Source: Coemansia sp. RSA 922 (Eukaryota; Kickxellomycota; Kickxellomycetes; Kickxellales; Kickxellaceae). Taken from it: a DNA stretch of 29,707 nt. Shown in pieces: positions 19,044 to 27,747 of the stretch. The stretch covers positions 1-29,707 of the forward strand of contig JANBQS010000166.1 in NCBI GenBank assembly GCA_027577415.1, given 5' to 3'. The position numbers and the translations under genes were made by a program. Numbering within the stretch: position 1 is the stretch's first letter; each line of letters starts with the position of its first letter. Under the pieces are notes generated by a model, which was not told where the DNA came from, searched no databases, and saw only the letters and a program-made list of their open reading frames with translations.

Positions 19044-22000
19044 TTAGCTATTTGACGAAGCTAGTGGATAGTACTTTGGCAGCCGACTAAACCACTGACC
19101 CTTAAGAGGAATCAATGACGCGCTTTCCATATTAGTGCTTCTGGGGGTCTGACCCAGTGGTGCCATTTCAATACAATCGAGCATGAAACCGACTTCCTCT
19201 GGCCACAGGTCAGTTTCAGCGCCGACAATAGCACGAACGGCAAAACAAAGATCAGTCTGAGAAGCAATAACATGAAGAATGCCTACGTTCCACCTCGATA
19301 GATAAGTAATGTCCAGGCTCCGGCTATACTCCTCAGACAACAATGGAGTCATATGCGAAACAAGCTGGTGGCGAGCCGTTCCGATATCGGGCAAATACGG
19401 CGGTAGTCTAGTTTTGGCATAAAGAGCAGAGGCCAATATAGAGTTGAACGTTGTTTTAGCGCCAATAATGTCCTCACGCATTGCCAGGATTTGTCGTATA
19501 ACCTGGCTCAGTGTTTGGCTGCTGTGGCTGCTGTGAGTGAAAAACGAGTACATGAGCCACTCGAGTTGCAACTCCAACGTATCTATAAGCTGTCGGTGAG
19601 CGAGGGCCTGAAACCGTTCATGGACGCTGGGCTCACGCGAGGCTGGGCGCAGCAATCCGCGACATTTGGAAATTAGTATACGACTGCGTGCAATATGGTC
19701 GTCTACGCGGATACGTTCGTTGGCGTGGACCGTGGGGAAATCAGCTCGAGCTATATGCATATAATTGATCGCTTGGATAATCAGGCTGTTCAAGTGAAAG
19801 ATCTCAGCCAAGCGCCGACGCAATGCCGTGCGTGCCTTGTAGGGCATAAATAGTGCAGAAACGACAAAGGCAAATACTATTGCGACGACATTGACCGCTA
19901 CGTGCTTCCATCCCAGCGACGACCCTTTGCTCCCTTGGCCATCTCTATACGCCGTAAACAGCACGGAAGTAAACGAGATCAGCATCGCGGGACCAGCCAG
20001 GGCGAGTCTAGGAATAAAAAAGGTCATATAGTAAGATGCCGCAAAGTACACAATACAGCAAAAATAGGCCGGATACGGAGTCACCCCTTCTCTGCTAGCC
20101 TGCCATGCGACTATGGCCCAAGCGCCTGAAAGCGACACGCCCAGAACTCGCGTCAGACCAGCTATCAAAGTGGAGCCGACTGTAATGCCAAACATGGAGC
20201 CAATACATGTCAGTCCCCAAGCGCCATTGGTCGTGCGAAAGAAATTCTCGGAAAAGCCAAGGAACGCCCAAATAGACCATACCATGATAGTGATGGTGAA
20301 TTTCAGCGCGTACTTTGTCTTTGGCCGCCGCACCCAGTCAAGAACCTTGCTAGCTATCTGCGCAACAGGGTGGCGCATAACATTTGCCAGGGGGTCTTGC
20401 TGCTGGTCTAGCCGACTACCCAGCAGTGGTTGCTCCTTTGGCGGCGACTGCCTGGTTGGGTGTCGATGAAAATGGCGGTGGTCATGGCTATGTCGGCCCC
20501 TATGTCGTTGTGGCAAGATTGACGTTTCGCTTTCGGTAGCAGTATCGCCTCTCTCACGACCGCTGACCTCGTCATCGCTACTCATCGCACTACTATAGGC
20601 GCCATTGGCACTCGACAGCTGCTCATCAGTGCGTGATTGGCCATTGTTCCCGGTCGACAATTCAGTTTCTAAGCTGCTTTTTGACTCGGCGTCAGACTCC
20701 AAGTCAAAGGCGTTTTCGAGATCCCAGTCTTCCGTCTCGGGCTCGACGTCATGGCCGTCGTCCTCGTCTGTTCTGCCACGGTACAGCCACGACCAGCTCA
20801 GCTTGGGAAACCAGATCTGAACTCGGTTCGGCCGCTTCTCGTTGATCAGATGCAGCGTCCGCAGCAAATTGCACAAATGCACTGCGTTTTCACGCAAGGC
20901 ACCCACAAACGACAAAACTATGACGTGTTGCTCATGAGCCAGCACGCTGTCTGTACGATCGTATGGCGCAATCATCTGAATACACGCCAGCTCAGCCTGC
21001 TCAAACAACTCGATATGCTGCTCAACCACCACCGCCAGCTGCGTAAGACTCAGCTGCACTAGTCTTGCTTGGAATCGCGCGCTCAGCTGCCCCGCGCATA
21101 TATCGGCGTTACTCACGTAGTCGCTAATGTTAAAGTCGTCGCCATCCACACCCATAAAGTTGAACCCGTCACTTCGTTTCGCCGTGTATACGCGGAACAA
21201 ATTAGCGACTAAGTGGAATAGCGACTTTGTCGGACTCCCGTGCTCCATATCCCGCGACCGATCGAGCAATATAGTCAGTACCTGTCGATGTAGCCCCACC
21301 TGCGCCTTTATTGGGCCTAGCGCTTGCTTTAACCCAGCAGCCCTAGTTTCCTGTCGCCGATGCATTTCAGCCAGACTGGCCAAGCTCTGCTCGACCTGGT
21401 GGGGACTACCGTTGTGGTGCATCTTTGAGTCGCTGTGAAACCGACGATGGTGATGTCTCACGCTTTTTCTCATATCGCTTCCGCTCGAAGATGTTATGGA
21501 CACCATGCTGGGGCTTGTCATTCGGCCATGCTGCATTTTAGTCGACGGGTCTTCCAAGTGGCGATAAAAATTGTCGTCAATTTCAAACGGCAAACACATC
21601 GTTCCAAATGACCCAGAGAGCTTGTTGCTGGCGTTGAATATCCGGTGGTAATCGAGCTGTGAGAACCGCTCTACTGTTGTTTCGTATCGCGAGCCGCCGA
21701 CCACTTGCCCAAAACTTTCGGATTTTGCTCGTAGCGCCAGACGCATTCTCAGCGCACCCTCTGAGCTCTTTTGTCCCTTTTGGCCTAAAACGCTAGCTGA
21801 CGTGTCGAAAAACTCGCAGCACTCGCTCATTTGCAGTACCAATGCTCGGAACGACCCGACTAGCTTGCGACTGGACGTACTGGGCATTACGAATATATTG
21901 ACCATGGTCGAGATAGCCGCCCCAATAAGCTGAGCATAGAGGATACCCGGTAATGTCACCGCCGTGAACCGCCTACTGACCGGGTAACTAGTCATAGCCA

Positions 22001-22457
22001 AATACACTTGCACGGCGTTGAGCTTCATGGGCAACGTCAAGCGGGGCGTATAGGCATAAACGAGTGCGACGCAAAACGAGAAAATCGCCAGAGAAAATGC
22101 TTGTACAAGTTTCGCCGCCAGCACAAAGTTTATCGACGATATTCTAGTCAACCCGTAGATAGTCGCCTGTATAATTAGTACGTAGATCGATACTACGCCA
22201 GCTAGTACTAGTTGCTGTACTTGGAGCTCGAGGTTAGCGCCTACTGTCATGCCGCCATGCGCCAGCGCTGTTGTAAGCAATACTTGAAAGTACAGTGTAC
22301 CGAGATGTACACGAACGGAATCAATGAATATAAGAATGCTGGCTATAGAGCATGAGAGCACGGCCTTGATGTAGTACTGCGTCTTTTGCTCGCTCAGCCA
22401 CGCCGATATCTGCCAGTGAAAACGGCGTGGGTATTCCGCCAGCCATTTACAGACCAT
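19044..22457 (-). CDS. FUSC/aromatic acid exporter-like (ArAE_2) membrane protein
   Basis: One exon encodes 1137 residues, the usual length of the fungal FUSC/Bre4-like family. A first membrane block spans about residues 28-200 (starting YYIKAVLSCSIASILIF and ending near NIFVMPSTSSRK). A long cytosolic part follows, then a second membrane block at about 714-905 (KYALKFTITIMVWSIWAFLG, NGAWGLTCIGSMFGITVGST, ending ALFMPYKARTALRRRLAE) and a soluble C-terminal domain. The two-block layout and the GAWxL...GxTxGST element are typical of FUSC proteins, relatives of bacterial fusaric-acid and aromatic-acid exporters. The cytosolic part has two His-rich stretches (KSVRHHHRRFHSD and HRGRHSHDHRHFHRHP) and an acidic stretch around 600. 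The ATG at 22457 precedes a charged amphipathic start. Its substrate is unknown. Confidence 0.9.
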   Translation of the reverse strand: MVCKWLAEYPRRFHWQISAWLSEQKTQYYIKAVLSCSIASILIFIDSVRVHLGTLYFQVLLTTALAHGGMTVGANLELQVQQLVLAGVVSIYVLIIQATIYGLTRISSINFVLAAKLVQAFSLAIFSFCVALVYAYTPRLTLPMKLNAVQVYLAMTSYPVSRRFTAVTLPGILYAQLIGAAISTMVNIFVMPSTSSRKLVGSFRALVLQMSECCEFFDTSASVLGQKGQKSSEGALRMRLALRAKSESFGQVVGGSRYETTVERFSQLDYHRIFNASNKLSGSFGTMCLPFEIDDNFYRHLEDPSTKMQHGRMTSPSMVSITSSSGSDMRKSVRHHHRRFHSDSKMHHNGSPHQVEQSLASLAEMHRRQETRAAGLKQALGPIKAQVGLHRQVLTILLDRSRDMEHGSPTKSLFHLVANLFRVYTAKRSDGFNFMGVDGDDFNISDYVSNADICAGQLSARFQARLVQLSLTQLAVVVEQHIELFEQAELACIQMIAPYDRTDSVLAHEQHVIVLSFVGALRENAVHLCNLLRTLHLINEKRPNRVQIWFPKLSWSWLYRGRTDEDDGHDVEPETEDWDLENAFDLESDAESKSSLETELSTGNNGQSRTDEQLSSANGAYSSAMSSDDEVSGRERGDTATESETSILPQRHRGRHSHDHRHFHRHPTRQSPPKEQPLLGSRLDQQQDPLANVMRHPVAQIASKVLDWVRRPKTKYALKFTITIMVWSIWAFLGFSENFFRTTNGAWGLTCIGSMFGITVGSTLIAGLTRVLGVSLSGAWAIVAWQASREGVTPYPAYFCCIVYFAASYYMTFFIPRLALAGPAMLISFTSVLFTAYRDGQGSKGSSLGWKHVAVNVVAIVFAFVVSALFMPYKARTALRRRLAEIFHLNSLIIQAINYMHIARADFPTVHANERIRVDDHIARSRILISKCRGLLRPASREPSVHERFQALAHRQLIDTLELQLEWLMYSFFTHSSHSSQTLSQVIRQILAMREDIIGAKTTFNSILASALYAKTRLPPYLPDIGTARHQLVSHMTPLLSEEYSRSLDITYLSRWNVGILHVIASQTDLCFAVRAIVGAETDLWPEEVGFMLDCIEMAPLGQTPRSTNMESASLIPLKGQWFSRLPKYYPLASSNS

Positions 22458-22750
22458 GCCACATAGCGTCTACTCGAAAGAGCTCCCCCAAGTATTTGTC
22501 AGTAGTAGTTATAATAAAAAAAGTAAATTTTATAGACGAAGATATTTTTTATAGTTGGAGGGGTGAATAAACACTAGTAGAAAGATAAAGATTATGCGCT
22601 TGCCATATTGCACGTGGCCCTCGACTCACAACTCTCTTTTTTATATATGCCCTCCGCATTTATACACGTTGGTGAAATATGCCCTAGATCACAGTTGCGT
22701 GATTATGCGGAGCGCTTAATACACCAAGTATTCTCGCCCCCTTTTTGTGG
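22458..22750. promoter_or_regulatory. Promoter of the FUSC-like gene and 3' end of F3
   Basis: This is a 293-bp spacer. A CACGTG E-box lies at 22611-22616, about 155 bp before the FUSC start, and an A-rich run occurs near 22515. TTTTTTATATATGCC at about 22630 is TATA-like but faces both ways. The F3 terminator must lie on the right side. Confidence 0.4.
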
Positions 22751-24403
22751 TCATACATCATCATGTCTTTCAAGAAGCCAGCCGAGTCGTAGAGCATACT
22801 TGCTATATGGATCTACTTGAAGCGCTTGGGCAATACTATCTAGATATTTACAATCATCAGCATTCTCAATACGTCGAAGCTTTGGACATGCCAATGCTAA
22901 GAGCATGACACAATCGGCAATATTAAAATAGCGTGTGCTATTAGACCCTGGCAAGCGCCAAACTTGCAAGTTCTTTCCAGCATCACTATACGTTGAGGCA
23001 ATATAGCCCGGCAGTTCATTAGAAACGATGCGGCCAAAGCTGGTACCCAGACCTGTGATATCGCATTTAAACTTTACAAGAGTTGGGAGTGCCTTCAACA
23101 AATGTAATATCTCGTAAAGCGATAGCGACTTAGTCGACAAATTCAAATCTTGTACATGAGTTAAAATGAGCTTACGTGGTGTCATAGTTAGCAAGTGGCT
23201 AATTGCTATTGAAGACGATAGCTTTATTTTCCGCGCTGCATGAGCCAGCTTGGATAGAAAGCTGCTCATAGTTTCGTCTGGAACAAGGTGTAGGTCTCCC
23301 TTGATATACTTGTCCACAATAGTTACATATTTCAAGTTTCTATACTTGCTTTTAAATGCTTGACTCTTGTCTAGAATAGTCACTGCTGTTTTGTCCAAAT
23401 GTATTTCTAGATCCTCCAATGTGTTGCAATTGCCTCTAAATAGTACATCATCGTCGTATGGATACTTCATTCGCATCTTTAGGCACTTTAATGAAGGAAA
23501 TGGCACAATATCTGTAATCAACACTTGTTCGGCAGAGTGAGCAGCCACATTCAAGTACATTTGTAAGTAAAGAAGGTTTGGATAAAAAACTCCATCCCCC
23601 TCAGCACTGGTGAATATAGACCTGGGATCGCATATTCCAATGTCCAGATATTGAAGGGTATTAGAGCATTTGTGTGTTAGAATTGTACGCACGTCCAGCA
23701 CACTTTTACAGCTCAAGGTTAGCGACGTTAGCTGCAGGGTAAGACAAGCCACCGAAGGTTGGTCAAGGATGACTGGTGGCATTTTGGTACTTGCACCATT
23801 GGTGCTTTTCTGTAGCGAGTTTACAAGTACTCCAATTATGTGTTCATCTAAACTACCCAATTGCTCGGAAACACCACAGCAGTTTATGGCTAGCTTTGTT
23901 GCCGCCGGGGTAATCGAAATGAGTAGCTTGGCAAACATAAGAGCATTCAGAGACGCACTGTCTCTTGCATACAAATACCCAATCACGCCTGGCGTAACTT
24001 CAATGGAAACCCTATTAGCAAGAGGCAAACTAGTAGCGCCTTTTATATACCCTGCGAGTAGTTTGTAGGCGCTTCCCGTAACTACCTCAGACATGGTGGC
24101 GTTCACATGAAGCTCCCTAACCATACCGGCTGAAGTACAAGTCAGTTGGAACTTTTGTGCCCACACTGGGTGGTCGACATATATTTCATCGCTTCTCTCA
24201 TCCATTGTAAGGTCAAGGTCCTTCCATAGGTATTTTAGAGCTTCGTCACGCCAATTGGAACACACGGACAATAACTCCTTTAGGCTATCCTTCTGACATT
24301 GTACTCTTTGATACCGCGGTTTTGTTTCACACACTACGTACTTTACTATTCGGTGAAGTAAATCATAGGGGAGTATTTGCGCTGGTGAGATATGTTTTGA
24401 CAT
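22751..24403 (-). CDS. F-box-like family protein F3
   Basis: It encodes 550 residues in one exon. The start at 24403 (MSKHISPAQILPYDLLHRIV) matches the starts of the paralogues. The frame continues upstream only to a TTG at 24619, so a longer protein is unlikely. The F-box-like part is ILPYDLLHRIVKYVV followed by LLSVCSNWRDEALKYLWKDLDL. The family block YPYDDDVLFRGN has its D at residue 319 and reads CNTLEDLEIHLD, the most diverged version of the five. The C-terminus has LPGYIASTY, MLLALACPKLRRIE and ALQVDPYSKYALRLGWLLE. It lies in the same direction as F4, and both have the ISPAQILPYD/VSPAQILPYD start, so they may be a local tandem duplicate. Confidence 0.85.
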   Translation of the reverse strand: MSKHISPAQILPYDLLHRIVKYVVCETKPRYQRVQCQKDSLKELLSVCSNWRDEALKYLWKDLDLTMDERSDEIYVDHPVWAQKFQLTCTSAGMVRELHVNATMSEVVTGSAYKLLAGYIKGATSLPLANRVSIEVTPGVIGYLYARDSASLNALMFAKLLISITPAATKLAINCCGVSEQLGSLDEHIIGVLVNSLQKSTNGASTKMPPVILDQPSVACLTLQLTSLTLSCKSVLDVRTILTHKCSNTLQYLDIGICDPRSIFTSAEGDGVFYPNLLYLQMYLNVAAHSAEQVLITDIVPFPSLKCLKMRMKYPYDDDVLFRGNCNTLEDLEIHLDKTAVTILDKSQAFKSKYRNLKYVTIVDKYIKGDLHLVPDETMSSFLSKLAHAARKIKLSSSIAISHLLTMTPRKLILTHVQDLNLSTKSLSLYEILHLLKALPTLVKFKCDITGLGTSFGRIVSNELPGYIASTYSDAGKNLQVWRLPGSNSTRYFNIADCVMLLALACPKLRRIENADDCKYLDSIAQALQVDPYSKYALRLGWLLERHDDV

Positions 24404-25038
24404 TGCGGATATTAATAGCCGAGTTCTAATGCACCGAATACAGGAGAGCTTGGGGGAGAAAATAAAAAATATTGAAAAAAAAATGTGGGAAAGGGAATCC
24501 AAAAAAGATTTTTTACTTGTAAGCTGTTTTGTTCTTTGACCGTTCAGTTTCTTGCTTGTGCTTGAACGTAAAGTCTTTGCCTTGCTAAAAAGCGACCCTT
24601 TCCCCGGCAAAGGAGACAAAGTGTGTGTCCCCAGTGAGTGCTCTGCCTTTGTTCTGGTGAGGGATCAACTAATCAAAATCAGTTAGATTTTAGAGCGGAG
24701 TGAACTAGCGTAGCTTATTAAAATCTTAGGTGTCAATAAAATTAATATTGGAAAGGTTAAAGAAAAGAAGAAAGAGGTTAACCGGTCAAACACGCACTAT
24801 ATTCAAAGTGCCAAACAAACCAGTGAACCGTGAGAACGGAACTGAGCTGAGTCAAGACATGACAATGGTACCGAGGGACAAAAGAGATATTTAACAAAAT
24901 CAGTGAATAAAATGTTATTGAAAAGTTGCACTAAAGCGACTATGAATAGCCCTGGTAGCCACAAGAAAGAAAGTATTGTCCATATCCAATATCTAAAAAC
25001 CGATATCGTTATTTTTGAGATGCAACTTTTCCGCTGCA
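24404..25038 (-). promoter_or_regulatory. Spacer between F4 and F3, promoter of F3
   Basis: This 635-bp AT-rich spacer has no gene I can support. On the minus strand TTTGTCTCC (24620-24612) and TTTGCCGGG (24611-24603) repeat the unit found upstream of F2 and F5. Another GCAAAGACTTT and GTCAAAGAAC lie closer to the start, followed by the usual pyrimidine-rich tract. A minus-strand frame of 78 codons directly after F4 contains hydrophobic residues but starts with GTG and is probably a 3'UTR. Confidence 0.45.
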
Positions 25039-26784
25039 CTAGGAGCTTCTTTTCTTGTAGAAAACATTGACAAGTCTGCCAAGTTGCGAGTCATACCTAC
25101 TAAACGGACCACTCTCTAGTGCATTGGTAATCTTGGCGCGATACCCTCCAATAACACTAGAAAGACATTCGATTCGACTGATCTTTGGGCATGCAAGACC
25201 CAATAGCAAAATATACTCAATGGTTTCAGTAGCGTGGGTGCTTGTTAGCGAAGACATATGCCACATTCTAAAGTTACTCCCCACATTACAATAAGTGGAA
25301 GCGACATAATCTGGCAAATATTTGGCTGCAATGTGTTCAAACTCTGAGCCCAAACCACAGATTTTGCTTCGAAGTTTAACAAGTGCCGGGAATGCCTTCA
25401 ATAGGGCGAACACCTTAAAAAGGGACAAACTGTCAGAACCTGTGTCAAACTCCTGGAGGCTATTAAAGCCCTTTACATCTAGTGCTGCCGAAATTGACAT
25501 CTCGGGTAATAGTGGAGTTTCAAATATCAGTTTTTGAGCGTTTCCAGCTAGATTGCTCAAGAACCGGTTCATGTCTACCTCGGAAATAAGTGAAAGGTCC
25601 CCACTCGAGTAGCTACTTTTAACAAATACATGACGCAGGGCTATACGCTTGTGTTTAAACGATTGACTGTTACACAGCATTATAATTGTGTCCCTATCAA
25701 CGGGAAAGTCTACATGCTTTAGAGTAGCACTATTGCCTCGGAACAGTACGTCAGTAAAAAATGGATAAACAGAGGACACTCTCAAGGTCTTTAGAAAAGG
25801 AAATGCTACAACGCCAGCTGCGGTTGCATTTACCTTTACACCAGGCTGGCTGCGAATACAAGAGTGCAGTAGCAAATGCTGTAAATTCGGGTAAACCACA
25901 GCATTGCCACTTGAATCATACAGTAGCATGTTTGCATTACGAATTCCTACCTCCATGCGTTGAAGTGTAGTGGCCGACTTGTGTGCCAAATTTGCGTTTG
26001 TAGTTGGTGACAGTCCACTAGTAAATGATAGTGAACATAGCTGAGGAATGAGCCCAACAACAGGCAAATTCTTGAACCCAGCCAATCCCAAGTCAAGTAC
26101 TACACGTTTTATGCCGGTGTATAGTGTTTGGCTAAATAGACCAATAAGCTCCTCGTCTGGCACTACTTCATGTTCATTACTTGAGACGTCGATTGTGCTA
26201 TCATTGACTGCCATGATGAGCTCTTCCTCGACATCATCTTCTAGTACTAATTTGATAGCGGTCAGCACTTCGATTGTGGTAGCTGCTGGAATCATAGACT
26301 TTAACAGCTGAGCGAAATTAAGGACATTGGAGATGGCAGTATTCTTTGGGTATGACGATCTGCCTGTAAACTCGCTTACCATGAAAACTAGTTTATACGC
26401 AAATGGAAACGCTCTCATTTCTCCAATAAAGCCACCTAGCAGTTTATAGGCAGTGCCGTTAACCATGGTGGACCATGGGATAGTTACATGAAGCTCCTTG
26501 ACCAGATTTGCAGCACTAGGTGACAGCTCAGCCTTTCTCAACCACGGTGGGGGATTAAGATTCACCTCATTCGTCATTCCGTCCAGGGTAAACTCCAACT
26601 TCCTCCACAGACACGCACGTGCTACCTGTCGCCAACTGGAGCACACGGTCAGCATTTCCTTTAAACCATGCCTATGGTTGCTCACTTTTCCTAATGGAGT
26701 CCTTGATTCACCTACCACATGCTTTACAATTCTGTGAAGTACATCATAGGGGAGGATTTGCGCTGGTGATACACTTCTAGACAT
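25039..26784 (-). CDS. F-box-like family protein F4
   Basis: It encodes 581 residues in one exon, starting MSRSVSPAQILPYDVLHRIV. The F-box-like part continues to VCSSWRQVARACLWRKLEF. Around residues 185-215 it has an acidic, Glu/Asp-rich insertion (LVLEDDVEEELIM and further) that makes it longer than F1-F3. A shorter acidic stretch sits at the same place in F2. The family block YPFFTDVLFRGN has its D at residue 345, then SATLKHVDFPVD. The C-terminus has LPDYVASTY, LLLGLACPKISRIE and ALESGPFSRYDSQLGRLV, and ends in a basic KKRSS. It is divergent to F5 and in tandem with F3. An SCF-adaptor role is inferred from the F-box-like N-terminus only. Confidence 0.85.
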   Translation of the reverse strand: MSRSVSPAQILPYDVLHRIVKHVVGESRTPLGKVSNHRHGLKEMLTVCSSWRQVARACLWRKLEFTLDGMTNEVNLNPPPWLRKAELSPSAANLVKELHVTIPWSTMVNGTAYKLLGGFIGEMRAFPFAYKLVFMVSEFTGRSSYPKNTAISNVLNFAQLLKSMIPAATTIEVLTAIKLVLEDDVEEELIMAVNDSTIDVSSNEHEVVPDEELIGLFSQTLYTGIKRVVLDLGLAGFKNLPVVGLIPQLCSLSFTSGLSPTTNANLAHKSATTLQRMEVGIRNANMLLYDSSGNAVVYPNLQHLLLHSCIRSQPGVKVNATAAGVVAFPFLKTLRVSSVYPFFTDVLFRGNSATLKHVDFPVDRDTIIMLCNSQSFKHKRIALRHVFVKSSYSSGDLSLISEVDMNRFLSNLAGNAQKLIFETPLLPEMSISAALDVKGFNSLQEFDTGSDSLSLFKVFALLKAFPALVKLRSKICGLGSEFEHIAAKYLPDYVASTYCNVGSNFRMWHMSSLTSTHATETIEYILLLGLACPKISRIECLSSVIGGYRAKITNALESGPFSRYDSQLGRLVNVFYKKRSS

Positions 26785-26922
26785 GCTTGGAAATAAATTT
26801 GTGTAAGAGATAAATAAAAAGGTGATTTAGAGAAAGTGGAGGAAAAGACTAGGCTTGGTCGTTTATCGAAAGCATCTTTGCCTTTGGCCACTCTGAGGCA
26901 TGAGTCCTCTCTTCTTTTAAGC

Positions 26923-26939
26923 TCAAAGGCCACCTTTGA
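26923..26939. promoter_or_regulatory. Palindromic TCAAAGG/CCTTTGA element
   Basis: TCAAAGG-CCA-CCTTTGA is a perfect inverted repeat of a site resembling the HMG-box (TCF/Sox/Ste11-type) core CCTTTGA. It lies about 140 bp upstream of the F4 start. Binding by such a factor is inference. Confidence 0.4.
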
Positions 26940-27004
26940 TGACAAAGAAACAAAAAGGATGTGGTTGTCATTGTCATATCATTTTTGTTTCTTTGTCGTC
27001 AAAG
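26934..27004. repeat. 30-bp inverted repeat with 11-bp loop
   Basis: The left arm 26934-26963 and the right arm 26975-27004 are complementary at 27 of 30 positions, with a 13-base perfect core AAAGAAACAAAAA. The core GACAAAGAAAC resembles the Ste11/HMG TR-box (TTCTTTGTT). It could be a regulatory palindrome, a hairpin-forming site or the remnant of a miniature element; no target-site duplication is evident. Confidence 0.65.
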
Positions 27005-27055
27005 AACAAGTATGTGGTCAAAGTAGCTTTAAAATTTTTTTGTACTATTGCAGAC

Positions 27056-27122
27056 ACCAGGCAAGAGGCTGGTAAATTCGCTTTGAGCATGTGTGACTAG
27101 TGGGCGCCAGGTAGAAGGCTGG
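27056..27122. repeat. Pair of diverged 17-bp direct repeats
   Basis: ACCAGGCAAGAGGCTGG (27056-27072) and GCCAGGTAGAAGGCTGG (27106-27122) match at 13 of 17 positions and start 50 bp apart. Each is itself a small hairpin (CCAG...CTGG). Confidence 0.5.
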
Positions 27123-27525
27123 CTGTGAACTGGGTATATTAGAATATACTTTATCACTCTTGGATTGTTAACAAGGAATCATAACAATGCGCTTGCCTCT
27201 AGAATGCCTGGGGATATAACCTGCAACCTTTGTGCTAGCTCCGTGTTGCGCCCAGTCCCGTGATTTGCTGACCCTCAAGGGTGGTTCACATGTTGAGACA
27301 CGCAGAACTGCAGTCAAAGGTGGCCGCTGTGATCGCTGAGTGTGCCAGTAGATATGATCCGCTTCTCCTCATGATGGGGAGAAAGGCTCCTTAGTTCGAT
27401 ATTGCTCACATCCACTAATTTACTCTATTATATTCGCTCATAAATTCTACTCGCAAACATGTTCCAAGTTGATAAAATGTCTACTAGATTAAATAATCAC
27501 GAACTTGGGACTTTTTGCCGCAGCC

Positions 27526-27561
27526 TTTGCCTCTTTTGCCTCCTTTGTCTCCTTTGCTGAG
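27526..27561 (+). repeat. 9-bp tandem repeat in the F5 leader
   Basis: The four units TTTGCCTCT, TTTGCCTCC, TTTGTCTCC and TTTGCTGAG run in series. Shorter versions occur upstream of F2 (17119-17142) and, on the minus strand, F3 (24620-24603). The repeat leads into the 48-bp block shared with F2. Confidence 0.75.
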
Positions 27562-27747
27562 CCTTGTACAAAGTCTCATTGCAAATGCAGCCAAAAAAAT
27601 TGGACAGCTTTGGATGGAAGAGCTTTGGAGGCCTCCCATCCCTTTCCTCTTTTCGTTCTTCTGCTTTATTCGCTTCCAAGCCATTTACTAGTTCAGCAAG
27701 CTATCCATTTTTTCTTAGTAATTTCCAACCAGTTGTTATTAGGCACC

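Larger units (their letters stand above)
26785..27747. promoter_or_regulatory. Divergent F4-F5 promoter region
   Basis: This 963-bp spacer holds no recognisable gene. It contains a palindromic CAAAG element (26923-26939), a 30-bp inverted repeat (26934-27004), a pair of short direct repeats (27056-27122), a perfect 16-bp palindrome, GTATATTAGAATATAC (27134-27149), and the F5 leader with its 9-bp tandem repeat (27526-27561). TCAAAGGTGGCC at 27314-27325 recurs in opposite orientation within the 26923 element. The tRNA-like TTAGTTCGAT near 27390 has no cloverleaf. Confidence 0.5.

Noticed and set aside
24803..25039. 78-codon hydrophobic minus-strand frame directly after the F4 stop
   Set aside because: It starts with GTG, lies in AT-rich 3' sequence and has no paralogue after F3.
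26941..26998. CRISPR-like or transposon terminal repeats
   Set aside because: Only one inverted pair is present, with no array, no transposase frame and no evident target-site duplication.
27340..27410. tRNA- or snoRNA-like motifs (TTAGTTCGAT, ATGATGG, CTGAG)
   Set aside because: No cloverleaf stems or paired C/D boxes with terminal stem could be found.
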